From positions 248,001 through 312,000 of the forward strand of contig WGOE01000004.1 of assembly GCA_016124195.1 (NCBI GenBank): a DNA stretch of 64,000 bases, read 5' to 3'. Below the pieces are notes generated by a model. That model saw only the letters and a program-made list of their open reading frames with translations. It was not told the DNA's origin and searched no databases. Source of the stretch: a bacterium. GTDB taxonomy: Bacteria; Pseudomonadota; Alphaproteobacteria; Rhodobacterales; Rhodobacteraceae. Shown here piece after piece: positions 18,020 to 28,955 of the stretch; position 1 is the first letter of the stretch; every line of letters begins with the position of its first letter. The translations under genes were made by a program, and so were the position numbers.

Positions 18020-18529
18020 ATGCCTGAAATCACCGATCCCGAGAACACGCTGATCATCACCCTCAAGGGCGGCGATGTGGTGGTGGCCCTGTTGCCCGAC
18101 GTGGCGCCCAAGCATGTCGAGCGGATGAAGTTGCTGGCCCGGGAAGGCGCCTATGACAATGTCTGCTTTCACCGCGTGATCGAGGGCTTCATGGCCCAGA
18201 CCGGCGATGTGGAAAACGGCAACATGGAAAAGGACTTCAACCTGCGCCGGGCCGGCACGGGCGGGTCCTCCTATCCGGACGTTCCGGCCGAATTCTCGAA
18301 CCTGCCGCATGACCGTGGCACGATCGGTGCGGCGCGCTCGTCGAACCCCAATTCGGCCAACAGCCAGTTCTTCATCAACTTCACCGACAACCATTTCCTC
18401 AACCGGCAATACACGGTCTATGGCCGGGTGATCTCGGGGATGGAACATGTCGATGCCATCACGCGGGGCGAGCCGCCGGCAAAGCCCGACCGGATGATCA
18501 GCGTGAAGGTGGCCGCCGATGTTGCGTAA
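18020..18529 (+). CDS. peptidyl-prolyl cis-trans isomerase, cyclophilin type (cytoplasmic)
   Basis: 169 residues without a signal peptide. It has the cyclophilin core FHRVIEGFMAQTGD, the catalytic Arg included, and ANSQFFINFTDNHFLN. It speeds proline isomerisation during folding. The next gene starts 11 bases before this one ends, and encodes a secreted cyclophilin, so one transcript makes a matched cytoplasmic and periplasmic pair. Confidence 0.93.
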   Translation: MPEITDPENTLIITLKGGDVVVALLPDVAPKHVERMKLLAREGAYDNVCFHRVIEGFMAQTGDVENGNMEKDFNLRRAGTGGSSYPDVPAEFSNLPHDRGTIGAARSSNPNSANSQFFINFTDNHFLNRQYTVYGRVISGMEHVDAITRGEPPAKPDRMISVKVAADVA

Positions 18530-19088
18530 CCTTCTGGCCGCCGCCGCCCTGATCGCCCTGTCGACCCCGGTTTTTGCCGAGGGCGATGGTCCGGGTCCGA
18601 ATCTGGTGATCGAGGTGGCCGGCAAGGCCAATGGCGAGATCGTCATCGACCTCAACCCCGATATCGCGCCCAAGGCCGTGGCGCAGATCGTGGCGCTGGC
18701 CAAGTCTGGCGCCTATGACAACGTGGTGTTCCACCGCGTGATCGAAGGTTTCATGGCGCAGACCGGCGATGTGAAATACGGCAAGAAGGGTGGCGACACC
18801 TCGATGGCGGGCATGGGCGGATCGGACATGCCCGATCTTCCGTCCGAATTTTCGGCGGTGCCCTTTGACCGGGGCATTGTGGGCATGGCCCGCTCGCAGG
18901 ACCCGAACTCGGCCAACAGCCAGTTCTTCATCATGTTCGCGCCCGGCGATTTCCTGAACGGCCAATATACGGTCGTGGGCAAGGTGATCAAAGGCATGGA
19001 TGTGGTCGACCAGATCAAGCGTGGCGATGGCGCCAATGGCGAGGTCACCGATCCCGATGTGATGACCAAGGTCACCGTCCAGGAATAA
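18519..19088 (+). CDS. peptidyl-prolyl cis-trans isomerase, cyclophilin type (exported)
   Basis: 189 residues. The N-terminus MLRNLLAAAALIALSTPVFA is a Sec signal peptide cleaved before EGDG, so it works in the periplasm. The core FHRVIEGFMAQTGDVKYGKK and ANSQFFIMFAPGDFLNGQYT are cyclophilin motifs. The ATG lies inside the end of the preceding cyclophilin gene. The two proteins are clearly paralogous. Confidence 0.93.
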   Translation: MLRNLLAAAALIALSTPVFAEGDGPGPNLVIEVAGKANGEIVIDLNPDIAPKAVAQIVALAKSGAYDNVVFHRVIEGFMAQTGDVKYGKKGGDTSMAGMGGSDMPDLPSEFSAVPFDRGIVGMARSQDPNSANSQFFIMFAPGDFLNGQYTVVGKVIKGMDVVDQIKRGDGANGEVTDPDVMTKVTVQE

Positions 19089-19188
19089 CGCTCCGACCCG
19101 GCGGCATGATGGCTGCCGGGTCGGCCTAGACCGTCCGGGCCGTGCCGTCACGTCAATTCGGCACTTCGGAGCCCTTCCCGGTGGGTTG

Positions 19189-19596
19189 TCACTTCTGCAT
19201 CGACTCGAGATAAAGCGCCAGCGACATCACCTTGCCGCGCGCCACGATGATGGGGCCATAGGTGTCGAGGCTTTCGGAACCGACCGCGCTGAAGGTGGCG
19301 CCAAAGACCGGCATCGGGTTGCCATGGGCGCGCAGTCCGGTGCGGCCGTCGATGATGTGGATCACCTTCAGAATCGGAAAGTCCCCATCGTTCTTCTGCT
19401 TAGGGAGGGTCAGGTTCGTGGCCGGGATCTTCATCAGGTCGGCCATGTCGCCGTCGCCCTGGCCAGTTGCGCCGTGGCAGACCGAACAGGTCTGGTCGCA
19501 GAGTTGCTTGCCGATCACCTCGTCCTGCGCCGGCACCCTGGCGGCGCCGGGGAAGGTTGCGGCCAGGATGGCGAGGCTCAAATGGATATTGCGCAT
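19189..19596 (-). CDS. small c-type cytochrome
   Basis: 135 residues with an N-terminal signal peptide (RNIHLSLAILAATFPGAA) and one haem site CSVCH. The Met axial ligand is probably in the C-terminal half (MPVFGATFS or MSLALYLESM). The start at 19596 follows GGAGAGGGC. It is a periplasmic single-haem electron carrier; its partner is not shown by the neighbours. Confidence 0.85.
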   Translation of the reverse strand: MRNIHLSLAILAATFPGAARVPAQDEVIGKQLCDQTCSVCHGATGQGDGDMADLMKIPATNLTLPKQKNDGDFPILKVIHIIDGRTGLRAHGNPMPVFGATFSAVGSESLDTYGPIIVARGKVMSLALYLESMQK

Positions 19597-19818
19597 CGGG
19601 TGCCCTCTCCCCCTGCGGTTGGGACTGCCCTTGATCCTGGGCGTCACCGGAACGGGCGGCGTTGACTGCCGTCAATCGGCTGAAACTGAGCCTGCGTAGT
19701 CGGCGAACGCAAGGTTCGCCCTGCAGACCGAGCCCCGGATCATCTGCGTGTTGCCGGCCGAGGTCGGTACGACGCCTGGCGCCGGCCTGGCCGGTTGGCT
19801 TGGTACCCTTGTCAAGCG

Positions 19819-19872
19819 GCCGGGGGTTTCACACCCCCGGACCCCCGTGGAGGTATTTTTGCCTGGATGAAA
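19819..19872. repeat. family A repeat, reverse orientation
   Basis: CGGGGGTTTCACACCCCCG hairpin, then ACCCCCGTGGAGGTATTTTT and GCCTGGATGAA. It lies 13 bases beyond the tyrS stop and about 220 bases upstream of the cytochrome gene, so it could end the tyrS message. Confidence 0.8.
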
Positions 19873-19884
19873 CGGCAGGGCGGG

Positions 19885-21135
19885 TCAGCCCAGGATCACC
19901 AGCGCGTGGCGTTTCTTGCCTGCGGTCAGTTTCAGCGGTTCGGCCAATTCGCCCGCGCCGATGCGCAGGCCGGCATCCAGAACCGGATCGTCGTTCATCC
20001 GCGCGCCGCCTTCGGTGATCAGGCGCTTGGCATCCTTGCCGGTGGCGGCAAGGCCCGCGCGCACGAAAAGCTGCGCTATGGTGATGCCTTGGGCAAGTTC
20101 GGCCGGGCTGAGGGTCAGGGTCGGCAGATCGTCGCCCACGCCACCCTTTTCAAAGACCTCGCGGGCGGTGGCCTCGGCCGCGGCCGCCGCTTCGGCCCCG
20201 TGCAGCAGGGTCGTCACGGCATTGGCCAGGGCGATCTTGCCAAGGTTGATCTCTGCCCCTTGCAGCGCGCCAAGGCGGTCGCAGTCTTCGATCGGCAGGT
20301 CGGTGTAAAGCTTGAGGAAGCGGCCCACGTCGGCGTCGGTCGTGTTGCGCCAGAACTGCCAGAATTCGTAGGGGCTGAGCAGGTCGGCATTGAGCCAGAC
20401 CGCGCCATTCTGCGACTTGCCCATCTTCTTGCCGTCCGATGTTGTCAGCAAGGGCGAAGTGAGGCCATAGACCTCGTGATCGACCACGCGACGGGTCAGA
20501 TCCACGCCATTCACGATATTGCCCCACTGATCCGATCCGCCCATCTGCAAGACGCAGCCATAACGGCGGTTCAGTTCCAGGAAGTCATAGGCCTGCAGGA
20601 TCATGTAGTTGAATTCGAGGAAGGACAGCGACTGCTCGCGGTCCAGCCGGGATTTGACCGACTCGAAGCTGAGCATCCGGTTGACCGAGAAATGCTTGCC
20701 GATGTCGCGCAGGAAGCCGATGTAGTTCAGCCCGTCGAGCCATTCGGCATTGTTGACCATGATGGCATCATGGACGCCCTCGCCAAAGGTCACATAGGGT
20801 GAGAAGGCGCGCTTGATGCCCGCGATGTTGGCATCGATCTGCGCATCGGTCAGCAGGGGCCGCTCGTCGGCGCGGAACGAGGGGTCGCCGATCTTGGTCG
20901 TCCCGCCGCCCATCAGCACGATCGGCTTGCCGCCGCATTTCTGCAGCCAGCGCAGCATCATGATCTGGATCAGGCTGCCCACGTGCAGGCTTGTCGCCGT
21001 GGCGTCAAAGCCGATGTAGCCCGGCACAACCCCCGTCAGGAACGCCTCGTCAAGCGCCTGATAATCGGTGCAGTCGGCCAGAAAGCCGCGCTCGATCATC
21101 ACGCGCATGAAGTCGGATTTCGGATGGTAGGTCAT
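19885..21135 (-). CDS. tyrS: tyrosyl-tRNA synthetase
   Basis: Class I synthetase of 416 residues that charges tRNA-Tyr. The HIGH-type motif is HVGSL, the KMSKS-type motif is KKMGKS, and the tyrosine pocket contains [16 protein letters not shown] and [11 protein letters not shown]. The C-terminal ~70 residues form the S4 RNA-binding domain ([19 protein letters not shown]). The start at 21135 has GAGG nine bases before it; an ATG five codons upstream is possible. The open frame continues far upstream across anmK on the other strand, which is a shadow. Confidence 0.96.
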   Translation of the reverse strand: MTYHPKSDFMRVMIERGFLADCTDYQALDEAFLTGVVPGYIGFDATATSLHVGSLIQIMMLRWLQKCGGKPIVLMGGGTTKIGDPSFRADERPLLTDAQIDANIAGIKRAFSPYVTFGEGVHDAIMVNNAEWLDGLNYIGFLRDIGKHFSVNRMLSFESVKSRLDREQSLSFLEFNYMILQAYDFLELNRRYGCVLQMGGSDQWGNIVNGVDLTRRVVDHEVYGLTSPLLTTSDGKKMGKSQNGAVWLNADLLSPYEFWQFWRNTTDADVGRFLKLYTDLPIEDCDRLGALQGAEINLGKIALANAVTTLLHGAEAAAAAEATAREVFEKGGVGDDLPTLTLSPAELAQGITIAQLFVRAGLAATGKDAKRLITEGGARMNDDPVLDAGLRIGAGELAEPLKLTAGKKRHALVILG

Positions 21136-21180
21136 GGCTGCCTCGTGCATTAAGGTATTGGGTCTATAGCGGGGGCGCAG

Positions 21181-22278
21181 GTGAAGGGAAAGATGCAAGC
21201 TCCGGTCTGGGTGCTGGGAACGATGTCGGGCACCTCGCTGGACGGGGTCGATGCGGCCATGGTCCTGACCGATGGCGAAACGGTGGTGGAGTTCGGCCCG
21301 CACGACTACCGCCCCTATACGGCGGCCGAACGTGAAAGGGTCCGCGCGGCCTTTGGCCGTTGGCCCGGCGAGGCGGGCGTGGCCGAGGCCGCGGAGGTGG
21401 TGGAGAACGCCCATCTCGAACTGATCTCGCGCTTTTCCAATGTGGCGCTGGTTGGCTTTCATGGCCAGACCCTGGCGCATGACCCGGGCGGGCGGGGCAC
21501 GCATCAGGCGGGTGACGGCGCGCTTTTGGCGCAGGCGCTGGGTCTGCCGGTGGTCTGGGATTTCCGCAGCGCGGATGTCGAGATGGGCGGGCAGGGTGCG
21601 CCGCTGGTGCCCTTCTTTCACCACGCGCTGGGGCGGATGATCGGGGCGGATGCGCCCCTGGCCATCCTGAACCTTGGCGGCGTCGGCAATCTGACCTGGA
21701 TCGACCCGCGGCGCACGCCACCCGAGGCGCCCGGCGCGCTGGTGGCCTTTGATACGGGCCCCGCCAATGCGCCGCTCAACGACCTGATGTTGGCGCGCCG
21801 GGGCCTCGCGCAGGATGCGGGCGGGGCGCTGGCGCTGGCGGGCAGCCCTGATGCCACGGTGGTCGAGGCCTTTCTGACCCATCCCTATTTCTTCCGCATG
21901 CCGCCCAAGTCGCTGGACCGCAACGCCTTTGCGGGCCTTCTGGACAGCGTGGCCCATCTGGGCGACGCCGATGCGCTGGCCACACTCACCCACTGCGCCG
22001 CCGCCGCCGTGGCCAGGGGGGCCGAGCATTTCCCGAGCGCCGTGGCGCAGCTTCTGGTCGCGGGCGGCGGCCGGCACAACCTGGCCCTGATGCAGGCGCT
22101 GTCCCGGCATTTCCCCGAAGTCGCCCCGGTCGAGACGGTGGGCCTGGACGGCGACATGCTCGAGGCGCAGGCCTTTGCCTATCTTGCCGCACGGGTGAAG
22201 GCCGGCCTGCCCACCTCATGCCCCACGACCACCGGCGTTCCGGCGGCGGTCGGCGGCGGCAAGATCAGCCACCCCTGA
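21181..22278 (+). CDS. anmK: anhydro-N-acetylmuramic acid kinase
   Basis: Phosphorylates and opens 1,6-anhydro-MurNAc in cytoplasmic murein recycling. The 365-residue protein has the family start [17 protein letters not shown], the central [14 protein letters not shown] and the C-terminal [14 protein letters not shown]. The start is uncertain: a GTG at 21181 with GGGGGCG upstream, or an ATG at 21193 after GGGAAAG. It is divergent from tyrS with 45 bases between them, so the promoters overlap. Confidence 0.94.
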   Translation: MKGKMQAPVWVLGTMSGTSLDGVDAAMVLTDGETVVEFGPHDYRPYTAAERERVRAAFGRWPGEAGVAEAAEVVENAHLELISRFSNVALVGFHGQTLAHDPGGRGTHQAGDGALLAQALGLPVVWDFRSADVEMGGQGAPLVPFFHHALGRMIGADAPLAILNLGGVGNLTWIDPRRTPPEAPGALVAFDTGPANAPLNDLMLARRGLAQDAGGALALAGSPDATVVEAFLTHPYFFRMPPKSLDRNAFAGLLDSVAHLGDADALATLTHCAAAAVARGAEHFPSAVAQLLVAGGGRHNLALMQALSRHFPEVAPVETVGLDGDMLEAQAFAYLAARVKAGLPTSCPTTTGVPAAVGGGKISHP

Positions 22279-22283
22279 CGGCC

Positions 22284-22339
22284 TCATTCAGGCAGAAATA
22301 CCGCGCAGAGGGACCCGGGAGACGTGAAGTCCCCCGGCG
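22284..22339. repeat. family A repeat, degenerate
   Basis: TCATTCAGGCAGAAATACC followed by a decayed G-run / CCCCCGG pair (ACCCGGGAGACGTGAAGTCC then CCCGG). It lies just after the anmK stop in the intergenic gap before mtlK. Confidence 0.5.
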
Positions 22340-22443
22340 TTCCTGGAACAGGGCCGGAGGTGACGTCCCGTTACGCTTGAACACCATGGTGGGACGTGCA
22401 GCCCCTGGCACCGGCAGCTTGGGCGCGATGCCCCAGGCCGTTC

Positions 22444-23877
22444 TCAGACCTTGTCGATATAGCGCCGCATCGCCGCATCGGCGCCATGCGACCAGACAAA
22501 GTTCAGCGCCTCGGCAAAACGCGCGACAAAGCCCGCGTTCTGCGCCAGATCGCCATAGACCGGCGCCATCGCGAGCCAGGCCGCGGGGTTGGCCTTCGCG
22601 GCCTTGGCCGTGGCCTGCAACAAGTCCCAGTTCGGATCGTTGGGCTCGATCGCATCGCCCGCCTCGGTGGTGCCAAAGCAGTAGCGGCACCACATGGCGG
22701 ACAGCAGCGTCAGGCCCTCAGCCTTGCCCCCCGCAGCCAGCACATCGCGGATCGAGGGCACGATGAACTTGGGCTGCCGGTTCGACCCGTCAAGGCAAAG
22801 GCGCCGCTCGGTATCGGCGACCTCGGGGTTGGAAAACCGCGCGATGATCGTGGTCTTGTAGTCGGTCAGGTCCTGGCCCGGCACCGGTGGCACGATGGGC
22901 AGGATCTCGCGCGTCTCGACCGCATCCAGAAAGCCGCGGATCACGGGATCGGCCATCGCTTCATGCACGAAATGGATGCCTTTGAGCCCGCCCGGATAGG
23001 CGATGATCGCATGACCGCCGTTCAGGATGCGGATCTTCATCGCCTCGAAGGCGTGCACATGGGGGGTGAAGGTCACGCCGACCTTTTCCAGCGCGGGCCG
23101 GCCTGAGGGGAAGTTGTCTTCGAGCACCCATTGCCGGAAGGGCTCGCAGGTTACTGGCACCGGGTCGGCGCCAAGGCCGAATTCGGCGGCCATCGCGCGC
23201 TCGCGCGGGCCGGTGGCGGGGGTGATGCGATCCACCATGCCGTTGGGGAAGGCGACATGGGCCGCGATCCAGTCGGCCAGGCCCGGGTCCGACAGGCGCG
23301 CCGTGCCCACCACGGCAGCCTTGGCCACATGGCCATTGCCCGGCAGGTTGTCGCAGGACATCACGGTGAAGGGCGCGATTCCGGCCGCGCGCCGCGCCTT
23401 CAGTGCCGCCACGATGGCGCCAAAGGCGGTGGCGGGCTTGCCCGGATTGGCGCCATCGGCCACGATCTCGGGCGACGCCGGGTCAAAGGCGCCGGTGGAA
23501 TCGACGAAGTAGCCGCCCTCGGTCACGGTCAGCGAGACGATGCGGATCTCGGGCCGCGTCATCGCCGCGATCAGGCTGGCGTTGTCGGGCTCCACGGGAA
23601 GAAAGTCGATCATCGCTCCGATGCGCCGCGCCGATTTGCCCGAAGGGTCCAGCTCGATCACGGTCGAGAGGCAATCCTGCGCCTTGAGCGCGTCGCGCAT
23701 CCTGGCATCGGGCGCGCGCACACCGGCGCCGACGATGGCCCAGTCATGGCTTTCGCCCAAGGCGAAGAGGTCGTCGAGATAGACCGCCATATGGGCCCGG
23801 TGAAAGTTGCCAAGGCCGATATGCACGATGCCGGGGGTCAGGGACTTGCGGTCATAAGCGGGAAGTGAAGCTTTCAT
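22444..23877 (-). CDS. mtlK: mannitol/polyol 2-dehydrogenase
   Basis: NAD-dependent long-chain polyol dehydrogenase (mannitol to fructose) of 477 residues. The Rossmann start is GIVHIGLGNFHRAH and the catalytic Lys-x4-Asn-x2-His motif is KIRILNGGH. It is the last gene of the minus-strand polyol operon; its ATG is two bases after the smoS stop. In R. sphaeroides the same position is held by mtlK. The frame continues 13 codons upstream into smoS without support. Substrates of relatives include mannitol, arabinitol and sorbitol. Confidence 0.92.
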   Translation of the reverse strand: MKASLPAYDRKSLTPGIVHIGLGNFHRAHMAVYLDDLFALGESHDWAIVGAGVRAPDARMRDALKAQDCLSTVIELDPSGKSARRIGAMIDFLPVEPDNASLIAAMTRPEIRIVSLTVTEGGYFVDSTGAFDPASPEIVADGANPGKPATAFGAIVAALKARRAAGIAPFTVMSCDNLPGNGHVAKAAVVGTARLSDPGLADWIAAHVAFPNGMVDRITPATGPRERAMAAEFGLGADPVPVTCEPFRQWVLEDNFPSGRPALEKVGVTFTPHVHAFEAMKIRILNGGHAIIAYPGGLKGIHFVHEAMADPVIRGFLDAVETREILPIVPPVPGQDLTDYKTTIIARFSNPEVADTERRLCLDGSNRQPKFIVPSIRDVLAAGGKAEGLTLLSAMWCRYCFGTTEAGDAIEPNDPNWDLLQATAKAAKANPAAWLAMAPVYGDLAQNAGFVARFAEALNFVWSHGADAAMRRYIDKV

Positions 23878-23879
23878 GG

Positions 23880-24646
23880 TCAGGCCATCCAGTTGCCGCC
23901 GTCCACGCCGAAGCACTGGGCGACGATGTAATCGGACTCCGGCGTGGCGAGGAAGATCGCCATGCCGATCAGGTCTTGCGCGGTGCCCATGCGGCCATAG
24001 GGCACGGCCGCGCCCACTTCGCGTTTCTTCTGCCCGGGCACCTTGTTTTCATGGCGGGCAAAGAAGGCGTCCACCCCGTCCCAATGTTCGCCGTCCACCA
24101 CGCCGGGCGCTATGGCGTTGACATTGATCCGGTGCTTGATGAGGTCGAGACCGGCGCTTTGCGTCAGGCTGATCACGGCGGCCTTGGTGGCGCAATAGAC
24201 CGCCACCAGCCCCTCGCCGCGCCGGCCGGCTTGGCTGGCCATGTTGATGATCCGCCCGCCTTGGCCGCGCGCGATCATGTGGCGTGCGGCGGCCTGCAGG
24301 CAGAACAGCGTGCCCGCCACATTGACGCTGAACAATCGTTCGTAATCGGCCCGGGTGATTTCGACGATGGGCGCCGCTGAAAAAAGGGCGGCGTTGTTGA
24401 TCAGGATGTCGAGCTTCCCCATCCGGGCGATTGCCGAGGCAAAGCCCGCCTCGATGCTGTCCTGCCGCGTCACATCCATCTGCACGGCCAGGGCCTGCGG
24501 CCCAAGGCTTTCGGCGGCGCGGGCCACGGCCTCGGCATTGATGTCGGCCAGCGCCACCGTGGCGCCCTCGGCGATATAGGCGCGGGCAAATTCCAGCCCG
24601 ATGCCACGGGCTGCGCCGGTGATCAGAGCGGTCTTGCCGTGCAGCC

Positions 24647-24650
<4 letters not shown>
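23880..24650 (-). CDS. smoS: sorbitol dehydrogenase, SDR type
   Basis: Short-chain dehydrogenase of 256 residues. The cofactor motif is TGAARGIG (11-18), the structural motif NNAA, and the catalytic Ser139, Tyr152 and Lys156. Stretches such as [20 protein letters not shown] and the C-terminus VDGGNWMA match the R. sphaeroides SmoS protein as I remember it, an NAD enzyme oxidising sorbitol and galactitol. It overlaps smoK by four bases (ATGA) and is followed at two bases by mtlK. Confidence 0.93.
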
Positions 24651-25645
<995 letters not shown>

Positions 25646-25652
25646 GGTCCCC

Positions 25653-26483
25653 TCACTTCACCGCGCCGAAGGTCAGGCCGCGGACGAGTTGTTTCTGGCT
25701 GAACCAGCCAAGGATCAGAATTGGTGCGATGGCCATGGTCGAGGCCGCCGAAAGCTTTGCGTAGAACAGCCCCTCGGGCGAAGAGTAGCTGGCGATGAAC
25801 TGGGTCAGGGGGGCCGCGTCATGCGTGGTCAGTTGCAGCGTCCAGAAGGCCTCGTTCCAGGCGAGGATGACGTTCAACAGCATGGTCGAGGCGATGCCCG
25901 GCACCGCCATGGGCGTCAGCACATAAAGGATCTCTGACCGCAGGGAGGCGCCGTCCATCCGGGCCGCTTCAAGGATTTCGCCCGGGATTTCCTTGAAATA
26001 GGTGTAAAGCATCCAGACCACGATGGGCAGGTTGATCAGCGTCATCACCGCGACAAGGCCGGTGCGGGTGTCCAGAAGCCCGATGTTCTTGAACCCCAGG
26101 TACATGGGGATCAGCACCCCAACCGCCGGCATCATCTTGGTGGACAGCATCCACATCAGCAGGTCCTTGGTCCGCCGCCCCGGCACGAAGGCCATGGCCC
26201 AGGCCGCCGGGATCGCGATGATGAGCGCGAGGATCGTCGATCCGACCGAGATGACCACCGAATTGAAGAAGTGCAGCGAATAGTTCGACCGGGTCTGCAC
26301 CTCGGCGTAACTGGCGAAACTCCAGGGCGACATCAGCATCTCGAGCGGGTTCTTGATGGCGTCGCCCTCGGCGTGAAAGCTCATCAGGATCGTCCACAGG
26401 ATCGGGAAGAAGATCAGAAGCCCGATCCCCCAGGCGATGACGGTGACGACGGCCTTGCGGGTGTTGGTGACTTTGCGTGCCAT
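25653..26483 (-). CDS. smoG: polyol ABC transporter permease
   Basis: Inner-membrane permease of 276 residues with about six hydrophobic segments (for example [20 protein letters not shown] and [20 protein letters not shown]). The cytoplasmic EAA loop that docks on the ATPase is [19 protein letters not shown]. It is the MalG-type partner of SmoF, seven bases after its stop. Confidence 0.92.
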   Translation of the reverse strand: MARKVTNTRKAVVTVIAWGIGLLIFFPILWTILMSFHAEGDAIKNPLEMLMSPWSFASYAEVQTRSNYSLHFFNSVVISVGSTILALIIAIPAAWAMAFVPGRRTKDLLMWMLSTKMMPAVGVLIPMYLGFKNIGLLDTRTGLVAVMTLINLPIVVWMLYTYFKEIPGEILEAARMDGASLRSEILYVLTPMAVPGIASTMLLNVILAWNEAFWTLQLTTHDAAPLTQFIASYSSPEGLFYAKLSAASTMAIAPILILGWFSQKQLVRGLTFGAVK

Positions 26484-26490
26484 GTTCCCC

Positions 26491-27363
26491 TCATGCGTCC
26501 AGGTTCTTGCCGATCATGCGCATCACGAAGAAGGCCACGATGTTGGCGAGGATCACCGCGACGATGCCGCCCGCCGAGCCTCCGCCCACGTCATAGTTCA
26601 ACAGGGACTGCACATAGACCAGATAGGTTATGGTGGTGGATGCCGTGCCCGGACCGCCATTGGTGGTGACGAAGATCTCGGCGAAGACCGACAGAAGAAA
26701 GATGGTCTGGATCAGGATCACCACCGTGATGGCCCGCGTCAGATGCGGCACGGTCAGGTAGATGAACCGCGACAGCCACGAGGCGCCGTCCATCTCTGCC
26801 GCCTCCTGCTGTTCGCTGTCCAGGCTTTGCAGCGAGGTCAGAAGGATCAGCGTCGCAAAGGGCAGCCATTGCCAGGCCACGATGACGATGATCGACAAGA
26901 GCGGAGACTGGCTCAGGAAATCATAGGGTTGCAGCCCAAGACCCTTGGCGATGTGGGCGAACATGCCGTTCACGGGGTTCATGAACATGTTCTTCCAGAC
27001 CAGCGCCGAGACGGTGGGCATCACGAAGAAGGGCGCGATCACGAAGACCCGCACGATGCCTTGGCCCCAGAAGGGCATGTCCATCAGCAGGGCCAGCAGG
27101 ATGCCGCCCACGACCGTGATCAGCAGCACGCCCACCACGATGGCGATGGTGTTCCACAGGGCCTGCACGAAGGCCTGGTCGGTCACGAAGTAGAAGTAAT
27201 TCGAAAACCCCGCCCAACCGGTCTGCATCGGATTCAAGAGGTTGTAGTTGATGAAGCTGAAGTAAAGCGTCGTGACCAGGGGCACGATCATCCACAGGAA
27301 CAACAGGACAACCGAGGGCGCCACCATGAGCCGGGCAGCAAAGCGCGAATGCTGGGTCGCCAT
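26491..27363 (-). CDS. smoF: polyol ABC transporter permease
   Basis: MalF-type permease of 290 residues with six predicted membrane helices (first VAPSVVLLFLWMIVPLVTTL) and the EAA loop QEAAEMDGASWLSRFIYLTV. I chose the ATG at 27363 with GGAG six bases upstream; the frame extends 13 codons more. It is separated from smoE by a hairpin-bearing gap of 164 bases, so the permeases are probably made at a lower level than the binding protein. Confidence 0.92.
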   Translation of the reverse strand: MATQHSRFAARLMVAPSVVLLFLWMIVPLVTTLYFSFINYNLLNPMQTGWAGFSNYFYFVTDQAFVQALWNTIAIVVGVLLITVVGGILLALLMDMPFWGQGIVRVFVIAPFFVMPTVSALVWKNMFMNPVNGMFAHIAKGLGLQPYDFLSQSPLLSIIVIVAWQWLPFATLILLTSLQSLDSEQQEAAEMDGASWLSRFIYLTVPHLTRAITVVILIQTIFLLSVFAEIFVTTNGGPGTASTTITYLVYVQSLLNYDVGGGSAGGIVAVILANIVAFFVMRMIGKNLDA

Positions 27364-27483
27364 GACAGACTCCAAAGCGCGAAATTTCGGGGGGAAGGGC
27401 AAAGCCGTGGAAAAGCCGGGGCCTGCAACCGGACAGACATGCCGGACCGGCGGCAGGCGGGTCGACAGCAGGAGGTAATGGGA

Positions 27484-27514
27484 ACGGGGCCGCCCTTGGG
27501 AAACGCGGCCCCGT
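27484..27514 (-). terminator. intra-operon hairpin between smoE and smoF
   Basis: Perfect 10-bp inverted repeat ACGGGGCCGC / GCGGCCCCGT with an 11-base loop, 14 bases past the smoE stop. No T run follows. Such a structure after a binding-protein gene usually protects the upstream message and lets only part of transcription or message reach the permease genes. Confidence 0.7.
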
Positions 27515-27527
27515 CCGTCAGGTCAGA

Positions 27528-28841
27528 TCACTTGATGTATCCGGCCTTGGTCATCGCCTTGGTCACCAGCTCTTGCGAGTTCTTCAGGGCGTCGGCGGCC
27601 GAGGTGGTTCCGGCGAGTGCTGCCGAGAACTGCTGCCCGGTCTCGGTGGCAAAGCCCTGGAATTCCGGGATGGCCACGAACTGCACGCCGGTATAGGGCA
27701 CCGGGTCAACCGTCGGATGGGTCGGGTCGGCCGAGTTGATGCTGTCCAGCGTCATCTTGGCAAACGGGACCTTGGCATATTCCGGGTTCTCGTAAAGCGA
27801 CTTGCGCGTGCCCGGAGGCACGTTGGCCCAGCCCTCCTTGGAGGCGACCAGCGCCAGATAGTCGGGGTTGGTTGCCCAGTCGATGAAGGTCTTGGCCGCT
27901 TCAACCTTGGCCGAACCGGCCGGGATCGCCAGCGACCAGGCCCAGAGCCAGTTGCCGCGCTTGCCGAGGCCATTGTCGGGGGCGAGCGCAAAGCCCACCT
28001 TGTCAGCCACGGTCGAATCCTTGCCCGTCACGAACGAGGCCGCAACGGTCGCGTCGATCCACATGCCGCAATGGCCTTGCTGGAACAGCGCGAGGTTCTC
28101 GTTGAAGCCGTTGTTGGAGGCGCCCGGAGGGCCATCGGCCTTCATCAGGTCAAGATAGAAGTTGATCGTGTCGGCCCAGGGCTTCTGGTCGAACTGGGGA
28201 TGCCATTTCATGTCGAACCACTTGGCGCCGAACGAATTCGACATGGCCGTCAGGAAGGCCATGTTCTCGCCCCAGCCCGCCTTGCCGCGCAGGCAGATGC
28301 CGTAGATCTCATGGGCCTTGTCGGTCATCGCGTCCGCGGCCTTCTTGATGTCGGCCCAGGTCGGCGCGTCGGGCATTTTCAGCCCGGCCTTGTCCATCAG
28401 ATCCTTGCGGTACATGACCATCGAGCTTTCGCCGTAGAAGGGCGAGGCATAAAGGTGGCCGTCGACCGTCAGGCCGCCGGCGATGGCGGGCAGAAGGTCG
28501 TCCTTCTTGTAGTCAGCCGGAAGGTCGTCCAGCGACACCAGCCAGCCCTGCTTGCCCCAGATCGGAACTTCATAGGTGCCGATGGTCAGGACGTCGAACT
28601 GGCCGCCCTTGGTGGCGATGTCGGTCGTGACCTTCTGGCGCAGGACGTTTTCTTCCAGCGTCACCCAATTGACGTGGATGTCAGGGTGCTTGGCATAGAA
28701 ATCATCCATCAGCCCCTGCATGCGGATCATGTCGCCGTTGTTCACGGTTGCAACAGTAATCTCGGTTGTAGCGGCTGCCGCCATACCCGCGAAGGTAAGC
28801 GCAGCCGTCGCGCCAAACAGCGCGCGCAGCGTCATATGCAT
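27528..28841 (-). CDS. smoE: polyol ABC transporter periplasmic binding protein
   Basis: Extracellular solute-binding protein of 437 residues with a signal peptide (LRALFGATAALTFAGMAAAA, mature start near TTEITVATV). It has the family layout ITVATVNNGDMIRMQGLMDD ... TIGTYEVPIWGKQGWL. GGGAGGAT lies six bases before the ATG. It is the first gene of the operon smoE-F-G-K-S-mtlK and takes hexitols such as sorbitol or mannitol to the permease. Confidence 0.93.
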   Translation of the reverse strand: MHMTLRALFGATAALTFAGMAAAATTEITVATVNNGDMIRMQGLMDDFYAKHPDIHVNWVTLEENVLRQKVTTDIATKGGQFDVLTIGTYEVPIWGKQGWLVSLDDLPADYKKDDLLPAIAGGLTVDGHLYASPFYGESSMVMYRKDLMDKAGLKMPDAPTWADIKKAADAMTDKAHEIYGICLRGKAGWGENMAFLTAMSNSFGAKWFDMKWHPQFDQKPWADTINFYLDLMKADGPPGASNNGFNENLALFQQGHCGMWIDATVAASFVTGKDSTVADKVGFALAPDNGLGKRGNWLWAWSLAIPAGSAKVEAAKTFIDWATNPDYLALVASKEGWANVPPGTRKSLYENPEYAKVPFAKMTLDSINSADPTHPTVDPVPYTGVQFVAIPEFQGFATETGQQFSAALAGTTSAADALKNSQELVTKAMTKAGYIK

Positions 28842-28864
28842 CGGTATCCTCCCAGATCAGCGAT

Positions 28865-28918
28865 TGAGCATTTCATCGCTTGATGGGCAATTACTCACAA
28901 GAAGGTGCGTTGCGTCAA
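28865..28918 (-). promoter_or_regulatory. candidate smo operon promoter and operator
   Basis: On the minus strand TTGACG (28913-28918) and TAATTG (28888-28893) could be -35 and -10, though the 19-base spacing is long. Overlapping the -10 is an imperfect inverted repeat with ends TGAGCATTTCATC and GATGGGCAATTACTCA (28865-28897). It is a likely binding site for the sugar-binding regulator encoded at 28956. Confidence 0.5.
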
Positions 28919-28955
28919 GCCCCTTCTTCCGCTGCATCCGCAAAGGCAACAGGGC

